DNA from: Malus domestica
Taxonomy: Eukaryota > Streptophyta > Magnoliopsida > Rosales > Rosaceae
Reading direction: 5' to 3'
Length of the DNA stretch: 64,000 nt
Assembly (NCBI RefSeq): GCF_042453785.1
Contig: NC_091675.1
Location: 3,298,501 to 3,362,500, forward strand
Part shown: positions 12,480 through 22,722 of the stretch, in pieces
Position numbering within the stretch: the first letter of the stretch is position 1
Layout of the letters: each line of letters opens with the position of its first letter
Notes under the pieces: model-generated
The model's input: only the letters and a program-made list of their open reading frames with translations
The model's database searches: none
What the model was told of the DNA's origin: nothing
Translations under genes and position numbers: made by a program

Positions 12480-13470
12480 GTCAAGTGACACACCCTGACC
12501 CAGAATGTCCACTAGGACTCCAAATCGAGTTGTGCTGACCGACACCTGGAAGGTGATGAAGCCATAAAGTATAATGATGTGGAAAATGTGAATAAATTTA
12601 AACCTAAAACGTCTAATTACCAGAGTGCGCGGTGAGCTGGTGTGAACCTATTTTACACGCGACGTCAGAGCATAAGTAAAGTACAGTAGTGTGGGCAAGA
12701 ATCATACCCTCAAGAAGTAACCACCTATACAAAGAATTGCCATGAATCCTCATCAATACGAACATTCAACAGTTGAAACTTGGAGGGGCGCAAAATCGAA
12801 AATGTGAGTGGGCAAAAATAAAGCTTTTTAAAATCATTTATCTTTCCAAAATAATAATAACCCCTCACCGTAAAACCCATATATTTTCCCATAAAATAAT
12901 ACTATATATGTTTATAGAAATCATGCTCGAGAATAGTGAAAACCAAGCATTTGCCATGTCAATTACATTACATATTAGTATATACATTATTATAGTTATG
13001 CATACTGTTGTTTGGGGCTGCGGACGCTTAGGTAAACACCGGGTGAGTATATATTTATATTGATGATAGTGATGGTAGTGTATGTGGTTGTGTTGAGATA
13101 AATTTAATGTTTATTATCTTGCACCCCGATGTTAGTGCTCCGCTTGAGGCCAGGGCCTAGCCTTCACGTGATCGTTCACCTCTTGCACCATACGCTCACC
13201 TTGGATCCAAGGCAGGTGTCAGCCTGTTGTACAGACCACATTAGGTGGTTCCGACTCGTAGGTGACTTGTGATACTTCGCACAACCTTCACATGATCGTA
13301 GCACTTGAGAATAATTATTTCCACATAGCCTGTCGTACAGACCACATACGGTGGTTCCGACTCGTGTGCAGGAGTTTGTTTATGAGTTATAAGCTTAGCT
13401 GTACAGGTCATGTTAGGTGACTCCGACTGATATATTATTTTACGTTGATTTAATTCACCTAGCTTACTTA
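12480..13470. mobile_element. Unclassified repetitive element, possibly LTR-retrotransposon debris
   Basis: This is a block of moderate GC content and no coding frame, unlike the AT-rich flanks. It starts near CACCCTGACCCAGAATGTCC and includes GAGGCCAGGGCCTAGCC near 13145. Three related copies of a motif resembling TGTACAGACCACATTAGGTG with a following TCCGACTCGT lie at about 13225-13260, 13326-13364 and 13396-13430. It abuts the second Cassandra solo LTR. I infer a non-coding transposon remnant; no boundaries or target duplication were found. Confidence 0.4.
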
Positions 13471-13477
13471 TTTCAAC

Positions 13478-13748
13478 AGTCACATCCTCGGCTCGACTTT
13501 GCCGTAGCACGATATTGTCTGCTTTGGGCCCCGACCACACCCTCACAGTTTTGTTTATGGGAACTCACACGAGAACTTCCCAGATGGTCACCTATCATGG
13601 GAATGCTCTTGCCTGAACTCACTTAACTTCGGAGTTCCGATAGAATCCGAAGCCAGTGAGTTCCCAAAAGATATCATGCTAGGTAGAGATGAGAATATAT
13701 TTATAAGGCTTAGATGATCCATTCCCCTGTGCGATGTGGGATGTTACA
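13478..13748 (-). mobile_element. Second Cassandra-type solo LTR, inverted
   Basis: Read on the minus strand it begins TGTAACATCCCACATCGCAC, shows the same 5S-like core (TTCGGAGTTCCGATAGAATC is visible on the plus strand), and ends in TGTGACT with a mutated last base. It is 271 bp and flanked by imperfect 5-bp duplications, TCAAC at 13473-13477 and TCAAG at 13749-13753. It is the same family as the copy at 3357-3648 but in the opposite orientation, and more decayed. Confidence 0.8.
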
Positions 13749-13753
13749 TCAAG

Positions 13754-14118
13754 TACAGTAAAACTTTTATATAGAAAGTTGGGACTAGACCAATTTTATA
13801 ACTTACTTAATAGAGGTGTAGTTAAAAAAAAAGATTATTTATTTATCCTTAATAAATGTTATAATTCTTAAATATGATTTTTTGGGCACAAAATATTTTA
13901 TTTCTTGCACGTATGTACTTTTTTTACTTGTACTCCTTTCTCCTTGATACCCAAGGGCCATTGTACCCGGTAATGGCGTGAGAGGTATACCAGTCCAGCA
14001 AACTTATGGGCTTATTCCCAACCCCACTATGGGCTCAATACTCTTTATCATTCAGTGAGCCCAATTTCATTTTTGATTCATTTTTTATGCATGTTCAGGA
14101 AGATGTGCCAGACTAACG
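13754..14118. other. Intergenic, no gene seen
   Basis: AT-rich spacer between the solo LTR and the hAT-like MITE. No feature recognised. Confidence 0.4.
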
Positions 14119-14334
14119 AACCAGGATCTTCTCCTGAGCAATTCTCTAGGATCCTAGGAATTCCGCAATCTTGTTCGTTAATCGTATATCGTACGGTTAA
14201 AAATCATTTAAAATTTAAATTTTAAAATTCAAATATGAATAGTACCTAACGAAAACGGACTGCACGATATAAAATGAACGGACAAGATTGGAGGATCCCT
14301 AAGGAATTGCTCAGGAGAGGATCCTGGTTCTAGA
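14119..14334. mobile_element. hAT-like MITE
   Basis: The ends are inverted over about 38 bp: GAACCAGGATC and CTCCTGAGCAATTC on the left match the reverse complement of the right end, GAATTGCTCAGGAG and GATCCTGGTTC. An 8-bp target duplication, AGACTAAC, flanks the element. The centre has a dyad around ATCGTATATCGTACGG. No transposase is present. The 8-bp duplication points to the hAT superfamily. A relative lies at about 20811-21020. Confidence 0.75.
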
Positions 14335-14342
14335 CTAACAAT

Positions 14343-15590
14343 ATTTCAACGGAGCTCGATGCACAATTATTTTAAATTTCCGTCGTACAAAAATGAGTTC
14401 TTATTATTGATCAACTATTAATCTAATGATATTTCTCTTCTCGATATTTGATGGAATCTGAATTTTACTCTCCCCGTGGACAAAAATAATAAACAAAGAT
14501 GTTGAACACAATAAGTTGTATCACCTGTATTCCATGCATGCATGCATGATGGATGTTGGATAGGCTGGCATATAATATGCTAAAAAAGCAAATAATTGTT
14601 ACAAATCTTTTTAGGGACGACATCGACAAGGATGGGAGTAGCAAGTAGCAGACACATGAAGCAATGAAGCATTCCCATATGAATTCATGACCCACCATTT
14701 GGTGGCAGCCGGCGGTCTTGTCCCTAACTCCAAACCAAACTCCTAAAATATACACATTTTATTTATTTATTTATTGCCTAAATTGTATCAAGGATCCTTA
14801 AACTATACTATCCCTTCTAATTTTGATCCATGAAGTTTGCTAATAGTTGCTCTTTTTCTCGAGTTATGCCCCGTGTTGTACTTGTGGTCATTTTTCATAA
14901 CTTTTATCAACTTTTTTGTTAATTTAAGGGGTAAAGTGGGTATTTTAATTAATGAACAAAAAGTCAATTAAAATTAAGATTGTTTAGTCAATTCTTAAGA
15001 AGTTCCGATTATAAGCACAAAGTTCTATAAATATGTCACGAGTTAGTTTAAGATGAAGTTCTTATTTTATCCATCAACTTTTAAGTTGACGGAGTTATAA
15101 GAAAATGACTATTAATAGAGTTCGGAGACAAAAACTAAGCTTGTGGTATAGATCAGGGACTTTTACTTACAATTTAGCCTTATTTTTTATTTATTTAATG
15201 GCGTTATGTTTTAGAAGAAAAAAATATTTTATTTTATGAATCAGATGATGCTAAGCTAAATAATAAATTAATCATAAGTCATAACTAAATATCGATTTCA
15301 ACCAGATTAAGCATTTATTATCACATGTGAGATGAATCTGAAACCTAAAGAATGATACTAAACTGTATTATTGGTAAGTAAGTACTAAGTAGACGTTTTA
15401 TTAATCTAAAACAAATTAGTAGCTCAGTCAACAACACAACAGACCGTCTATTCCCCCAAGAATATAATATGGTTTTTCAAAAAATTCCAATAATTAGAAT
15501 ATCCTTTTTCTAATGAAAAATTAAATCCAATAAATAATAAACCCAAAATTTAATTTTTAATTGGGGCCTGCCTTTTCAAACTTTGACCGA
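14343..15590. other. Intergenic upstream of GPA1
   Basis: AT-rich DNA between the MITE and the GPA1 leader. The short frames in it show no known domain. Confidence 0.45.
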
Positions 15591-16539
15591 GAAGTGTGAG
15601 AGAAGAGAGAAGAAAGAAGAATCAACCGAGAAGAAAGACAGAGCTTTGCAGCTTTCGGCGCTCTTCTTTTTTCTTTTGTTTTTGTTTTCAGATTTGGCCA
15701 AACACTTCGTAACCCATTTCGCTTCCTCGTAACACTGTTCATACATTTATATACAAATCCCACAGCATTCATTGCTTTCAAGTTTTAGCCAATTTTCTGC
15801 GCTGTTTTGAATAAAATTTTAGTTTAAATACACACCCAAAGTCACCATTTATTGTCCACGTTTAACACAAAAGTACTTATACAAAAAGCGATTGCGATTC
15901 AGCTCAATCTGTTGCTGCGGCTTCGCTGCGAAACTCCACAGCCTATAAACGAAAGGTCGTTTCTTTTTCATCGGGTGAGCTTACTTAAAGCTTCGTACTT
16001 TATGTGTTGTATTGTTCTTCTGCTGCCTTTTGCTTTGTGGGATTTTTTTTTTTTTTTGGAAAACAGATCTCTGCTTTTGATCTTGCCGGACTGGATTGAG
16101 ATGTTAGTTTGAATATAATTTTGGGTTGTTTTTGGATTTAGTTTTCTTTGATGGTTGCTTTCGAAATCGTTGATTTTTGTGAAATGTGAATATTTTAGTT
16201 GGTGGGTGATTTGTTTGTGTCCAGCTAAACTCTTAGGAAAACAGTAAAATATTTGTCAATTGAAAGGTAGATCAGATGCAAATCTGGAGTTAATATTTGC
16301 TAACTAATTATCTAGTTTGCCTAACTTGGCTGATGGGTTGTTCTTAATGTCATATCGACGGTGGCATTGTGTCTTAATTGCCATGTTTTGTTTTGAGGTT
16401 TCTGCCCGTGTTATATAGTCCCCCCCTGACATTTAGGTCTGTGATTGGTTCAATTTGATATGAAGGGATTTGAAGTTACATTCAACACATCGTGCAGAAG
16501 ACTCGTGCACCGTCTATGCTGTCTATTTTGATCGAAAAT
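15591..16539 (+). promoter_or_regulatory. Probable GPA1 5' leader region with a 5'-UTR intron
   Basis: A purine-rich start (GAGAAGTGTGAGAGAAGAG, about 15588) and then pyrimidine-rich sequence look like a plant 5' UTR. A donor-like GGTGAGCTTAC at about 15974 and several upstream stops make a leader intron likely. The transcription start and splice sites are not fixed by sequence alone. Confidence 0.4.
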
Positions 16540-19500
16540 ATGGGATTACTCTGCAGCAGAAACAAGCATTACAACGAAGAGGACAATGAAGAGAACGCTC
16601 AGGTGGATTATGCATGATTGAATACAATCTTTGTAATGCTATTAACCAAGAGTTGCTGGAGCAACTTTGCATTTACGATCAGTCTCTAATTTATTGTCAA
16701 TGCATGTATTTACAGACTGCAGAAATTGAAAGGCGAATTGAACAAGAAACAAAGGCCGAAAAGCATATTCAGAAACTTCTCCTACTTGGTACATAAAATT
16801 TCATGGGTTTCTTGTTACCTTTTATGATTTCCATGCTCAACAATCATGCACTTACTAGTTTGAGCTTTGTACGGTTGCAAACTTTCATTTTTATGACCGA
16901 GAGTAGCATATGTATGTGTTGTACTGTTTGTGAGGCGATGATTTCCAATTTCGGGGAAGTAAAAAATATAACTTTGATATATAACTCTGTCTAATGTTAA
17001 AAGAGTTTGCACCTGCTGCATCTATACCTTGGTCATTTTGAGAATTTCAGCTTTAATTTTCTCATTAACCATGGTTATCACTTCTACAACTAATGTGGTC
17101 AACCTATTTTTTTAAGGTGCTGGGGAGTCAGGGAAGTCCACAATTTTTAAGCAGGTAAGATATTGTATACGCTTCTCTATTTAAGTAACAATGTAAATAT
17201 TTATACTTCTGTTACATATGATCTATTTGCAGATAAAGCTTTTGTTTCAAACTGGATTTGAAGAGTCAGAGCTCAAGAGCTACATCTCAGTCATCCACGC
17301 CAACGTATATCAGACCATAAAAGTACGCAATACTTGAAAGGGTGTGTTGGTTATTTCCCTTTCTGCATTATACAAGGAGTATTCGAGTCCATTCTTCATA
17401 GAAGAAAATACATCTTGTGGATTTGTATTCAGAGAAAAAGAATCCGAATGTAATGCTTCTATATAACGTATGCATGATATGGTTGAATAGGTACTGTATG
17501 ATGGGTCAAAGGAGCTTGCACAGAATGACAGAGAAACGTTTGAAATATCCATTGAAAATAAGGTTGGAGCTCATCTTTTGATTGTCTATTACATCGCTTT
17601 CTCTCGTGTTGTTTTTTAATTTAGCAAACAATACTTGATGGAATTTGGTTTAACTGTTTATGACATTTGATTTATACATGAAATTAATGCACGAGATTCG
17701 GTTTGTTCAGTCCTTTGCTTGAGTGTTTTCTGAAAATTTGGATTCGTTATTAGGAAATTGGAGAGAAACTATCAACAATTGGCAGCAGATTGGATTATCC
17801 ACGTCTCACTAAAGAGCTTGCACAGGATATAGAGACTCTTTGGAAAGATGCAGCAATTCAGGTAGCTGGTACTTCATGCAACTGCTTGACATATATCACT
17901 TGTTTGACATCAATCCTAGTGTTTGAAATCCAGAAGATATTTTTTGCTTCTGCTTCTGCCTTTTGTCCAATGCTCTAAGTGAAGCACCCCTTCTCTACAA
18001 TTGTAGGAAACATGTGCTCGTGGTAATGAACTCCAAGTTCCTGACTGTGCCCACTATTTCATGGAAAATCTTCAAAGATTAGCTGACCCAGATTACGTTC
18101 CAACCAAGGTACCTAAAGTTCACAATTGTAACTCATTGTTTTAATTTAATAAAGCACCAGAATATTTTATATGTATTTGATTCGTAGCTTGAGCATGGCA
18201 AGAACTTCTTGCATTAATGTGGAAATGTTACAAATGTATAGCTCTAAAATAGCACTTTTTGTGTTGCAGGAGGATGTTCTTCATGCAAGAGTTCGTACAA
18301 CTGGTGTCGTAGAGATCCAGTTCAGGTAATTATTCTGTTTTTTACTTTTTAAAGACTTGTCACGACTTCTTGTTGGAACTATGATATTTTATTTATAGCT
18401 GTACTGGTGCCAATGATCAGTTCTAAATCAAATGATTCTTGAACTTGTAGAAATTCAACCTAGGGGTGCCCTTACAATTTAATTGAGTTCATGATTTTCT
18501 AATGACGTGTGCACATTTTAGAATGATGCATTTATTTTCAATAAATTTCTATGTTGTGCAACTCATTTATAGAGCGGTTGAAAAATTTCGAACAAACAAC
18601 TCATTAATGACTATGATTGCAGCCCTGTTGGAGAAAATAAGAGAAGTGGGGAAGTATATAGACTCTTTGACGTTGGGGGCCAGAGAAATGAGAGAAGGAA
18701 ATGGATCCATCTATTTGAAGGCGTTACAGCCATAATATTTTGTGCTGCTCTTAGCGAGTAAGATCATCATTTCTTTCAGTTACCCACTATATCATCATTT
18801 GCATGCAGTGTGGTAGTGATGATTTTTTTCAAAGAGACCTCTGCTGAGCTGAAGTATTCTCGATTGTCAATTGTGTTTCAGGTATGATCAAACACTCTTT
18901 GAGGATGAAAGCAAGAATCGAATGATGGAGACAAGGGAACTTTTTGAGTGGGTTTTGAAGCAACCGTGTTTTGAGGTTTTATTTCCTTCTATTTTCTTGT
19001 GCCCGTATGTCGCATGTGCGGCTGTGCAGATTTCTTCCAACCCAGTTGGCTCTTTAACATTTCATCTTCTCTTCTTTTATATTTTGGTGCAGAAAACGTC
19101 GTTCATGCTGTTTTTAAACAAGTTTGATATATTCGAGAAGAAAGTTCTAAATGTAAGAATTAGTACATCACTGTACAGTTATTCATCATTGACAACAAAC
19201 TAACATACGGTAAGGGCTGTTGAATTTTCCTTGTGTAGGCGCCACTTAACGTCTGCGAGTGGTTCAAAGATTACCAGCCGGTTTCAACAGGAAAGCAAGA
19301 GATGGAACATGCATATGAGTAAGCATATACATCTTTGTTGTGGTCCTTTGCTTTGGAAGTAAGGAAAAATAGTCAAACGTATTTAGCTTTAACAACCCTC
19401 CGAAAACTCTGGCAAACTGTCTAATATAAACGAGAAACCTAAACATCATAAATGTTTGCATTCAGGTATGTGAAGAAGAAATTTGAGGAATTGTACTTCC

Positions 19501-19643
19501 AGAGCACGGCCCCCGATCGCGTAGACCGGGTGTTTAAGATCTACAAAACCACCGCCCTTGATCAGAAGCTCGTGAAGAAGACTTTCAAGCTCGTGGACGA
19601 GACGTTGAGACGGAGAAATCTCTTCGAGGCCGGTTTATTGTGA
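16540..19643 (+). CDS. GPA1: Heterotrimeric G-protein alpha subunit
   Basis: This is the canonical plant G-alpha, a GTP-binding switch at the plasma membrane that works with G-beta-gamma and RGS1. Exons: 16540-16602, 16716-16788, 17117-17154, 17233-17322, 17491-17562, 17754-17861, 18007-18108, 18270-18325, 18623-18757, 18882-18975, 19093-19152, 19239-19318, 19466-19643. They sum to 1149 nt, or 382 aa (Arabidopsis 383). The N-terminus MGLLCS supplies Gly2 for myristoylation and Cys5 for palmitoylation. The P-loop GAGESGKST is at 46-54, switch-I Arg189 is in ARVRTTG, switch-II DVGGQ ends at Gln221, and NKFD is at 286-289. The C-terminus ends [11 protein letters not shown] with no cysteine at position -4, so no pertussis-toxin site, as in other plants. 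All key residues are intact. FAP2 follows on the same strand about 3 kb downstream. Confidence 0.98.
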
Positions 19644-20810
19644 CCGGGGAGGGGACACACCAGATTTCACGGCCAAACCACAAGATTGTATTTTGAAGGA
19701 CATCACATCTTTGAGCACAAGCATCAGATTCCTTGATTTTTAGCTTTTATATGTCAATTAAAATCCTGTTCCACTTAACGAGTGTCAAAAACAGTTGTTA
19801 TAATATATAAAAATAATTGTTGCAAATGATTTATAGCTGAGTTGTTTAAGAGAATGCTAGAGGTCCCGTTTATTCCCTCCCCCGTAACGCTTGTATAGAA
19901 AAAAGAAAAACACGTCTTTGGCCCTCCCATGTAGTTTTGAAGATCAATATCATTGGTTCTCATTTTTTTTATTACCAGGAGATTAGCAGATGCCACTGGA
20001 ATTAGTTGGTTAATGACCTAATTAGGAGCTCCATTTCATTTCATTTACCAATAAAGTAAAACAAAACAAAGTTGGTTGTGTCATATCATATGTTGTACTT
20101 ATCAAATATCTTATGATTCTTCGAGACTTGTAGTTGTAGGCTGCTTGTAGCACGCTGCAGGCAGATTCCGACCAAATAATTCCAACTCGTATTTTGGTCA
20201 AAGACTCAACAGAAAAAGACCCCACCAAGAAAGCTTGGCAAGCATTTTTCTTACCAAAACTGTATTTTGTGCTTAAATACGACAAAAACAAAGTTTTATC
20301 TCACGAAAACGTCATTGCGGTCAATTCATCACCAAAGACTACATAGAATCAATAGTTCGCTATCTGAGAAACAAAACAATGTCACGAAACATTAGCTTCA
20401 AATGCATGATGAGAATTTGAAACAACACATGCCCTTTTATTTATGAAAATTCAAACATGAACAGCTTGAGTTTACTACTCGTTGCATGGTCATGTATTAA
20501 GATTTTATTACTTTGCCATCCATGCACATTGATTGTTTTCGAAAAAGGAACAAAGTTTTGAAAATATTTTATGTGACACACACGAGAAATTTTTCGTGCC
20601 TGAAATATGGACCGAACATCACATGCCATTATATAATTAAATTTCCTTTTTAAGTGTTACTCTAATTGGATAACAATAATACTGTTTCACTTGTATTCTA
20701 AGCATATGAAAAAACTCTCAACATCCACAAGTCCAATCCAAAACTGTAGTTAAAGAATATTTTATTTTTCATAATTCCCCAAGTTCTCTGTATTTGTTCC
20801 AATTTATTGG
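19644..20810. other. Intergenic between GPA1 and FAP2, left part
   Basis: GPA1 3' UTR and AT-rich spacer. No gene seen. Confidence 0.45.
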
Positions 20811-21020
20811 AAAAGGATCCTTGTTGGATCCTCTATGTGGGGATCCGAAATCAATCAATCATATATGTTTATCGTATATCGTGAGGTAAGAAATTATTTA
20901 AAATTTAAAATTGAATATAAATAGTATCTAACAAAAATTAACCGTACGATATACGATGAACGAACGTGATTGATTTATTTCCCGAATCCTCATAAAAAGG
21001 ATTCAGCGAGATCCTTTTCC
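20811..21020. mobile_element. hAT-like MITE, same family as 14119-14334
   Basis: The inverted ends are GGAAAAGGATCC and GATCCTTTTCC, and an 8-bp duplication, AATTTATT, flanks the element. The centre shares the dyad ATCGTATATCGTGAGG / CCGTACGATATACGAT and the downstream AATAGTATCTAAC with the copy at 14.1 kb, so both belong to one family. It is non-coding. Confidence 0.7.
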
Positions 21021-21810
21021 TAATTTATTGGGAGGTAGTTATTTAATTGTTGAAAGGAAAAGGGATCTCGTCAGCCGACCCTGCCCGGCAACTGGGATTT
21101 GAACAAGCGTGTGAATACAGAAGGCCGCAGACAATTTTGGCACTAACTCCCCAAGGACATAAGCGTCATTCCGCTAGCCGAAAATTCACTTGCCGTCCAA
21201 CAGAAAAATGCTCCAATTTGTCTTGGAAAATGGTTTTACTGAATTTTTTTTAATTTTTAATTTTTTGACTTAGTACTATGATTTTAGTTCGATTCTCGTG
21301 CAATGACGAATTTAAACTATATTATTGTTAGCTTATTGTCAGACCAAACTTATCAAGTCCCTCCTCTCAATATAGATAATATAGTTTGTTCATAAAATAA
21401 ATAAACCAAACAACATAATTAAAAATGGTATATGGAAAGTGAAAAAGAGCGAAGAAATCTCCTTTATTTTCTTTTGAAACTTGAATTTTTATTTGTTCAC
21501 TGAAAAACAATGAAAGGAGTACATATTTTATCTAAATATAAAAGAGATGTCACCTAGTGTTATGTTATAGTAGTATTCCTCTTTACTTGTAAGTGAGAAG
21601 TCCAAATGCTAATTTGTACCAAATTATTAATAGTCCATTATGACGTTGAGCCTACCCCATTCACCTAAACTTATGTATCATGTTATTAGTTTATGTATTT
21701 GAGGACACCAAATAAGGGGAAGACTCTACATTGGGGTTTTACAGGAGCCTATTTTGGCAGATGCAAAGACAAACTTAGATCATATAATCATATAACAAGT
21801 AGGTAATTAG
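21021..21810. other. Intergenic upstream of FAP2
   Basis: Spacer, with a somewhat GC-richer stretch at about 21060-21200 that I could not assign. No gene seen. Confidence 0.4.
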
Positions 21811-22488
21811 ATGGTTAGGCACTCTCATAAGAGAGTGGTTCCTACCGTTTTTGACCCGGGAAAACTTTTCATCGACTGTGACTTGTTCGCATTTCGCACC
21901 CAAAGCATATTCCTTTCTCTCCCCACTTTCTTGCGGAATTTAAAAATACACAAACTACACACAAAAATCTCGCAGAAAAACCCCAACTTTTTGAATGCAG
22001 AAGAAGCACCGAAGATCAAACGGAACCCAATTGATATTTTGCCCCAGAAGCTCGATTGTTGCAATCCCAGGTTCTTAATCTTGTGATTTTCCTTTTCTTT
22101 TTTCTGGGTGCTTTTTATTTTCTGTTTGGATCTTGACTCTTGAGAAAAATGAGGAAAAGCAAACGCAGAAAGCATGAAAGCCAAAAGCGAATGCCAAAGA
22201 AAAGTGCTTTTCCCAGACCCATTTGCATGCATTTCCTCGCTTTCCCATTTCCCTTTCCAATTTTCTGTGATTCTTTCCAAGAACAACTAATTGACATCTG
22301 ATTAAAGGTGTGAAATTGCTGTCATTAATTTGTCATAATTTATCAAATTGTTTTGATTGAATGTTGAAACTAATGGTTAGGAATTTGGGACTTAAATTAT
22401 GAATTGTACCCGTTAATATCGAATTATGTGCTTTATATCAATGGAATTGATTGAAAATGTTTATATAAATTGACAATGTTTATGAATG

Positions 22489-22587
22489 TTTATTGTTAAT
22501 ATTGTTACGTATGAATGTTTTCTTTTTCAATGGAATTCCTGTTACATTTATTGTTAATATTGTTACGTATGAATGTTTTCTTTTTCA
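22489..22587. repeat. 58-bp-period direct repeat in the FAP2 leader
   Basis: Two copies of a 41-bp segment starting TTTATTGTTAATATTGTTAC lie at 22489 and 22547, separated by 17 bp. They are upstream of an acceptor-like TTCTGCAG at about 22617, so probably in a 5'-UTR intron of FAP2. Confidence 0.8.
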
Positions 22588-22722
22588 TCTTCTGAACTGC
22601 CCTTTGAATTTCTGCAGGTGTATAACATATCGTATCCGTCTTGATTTATATCTTAAATCCAATTTCTGTGTTGATGAAGTTTTAAGTGCCAATTAGGTTA
22701 GGATTTTAGGACATAACTAAAC

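Noticed and set aside
21825-22286. 153-codon minus-strand frame upstream of FAP2
   Set aside because: Low-complexity composition, no domain, and it overlaps the likely FAP2 leader.
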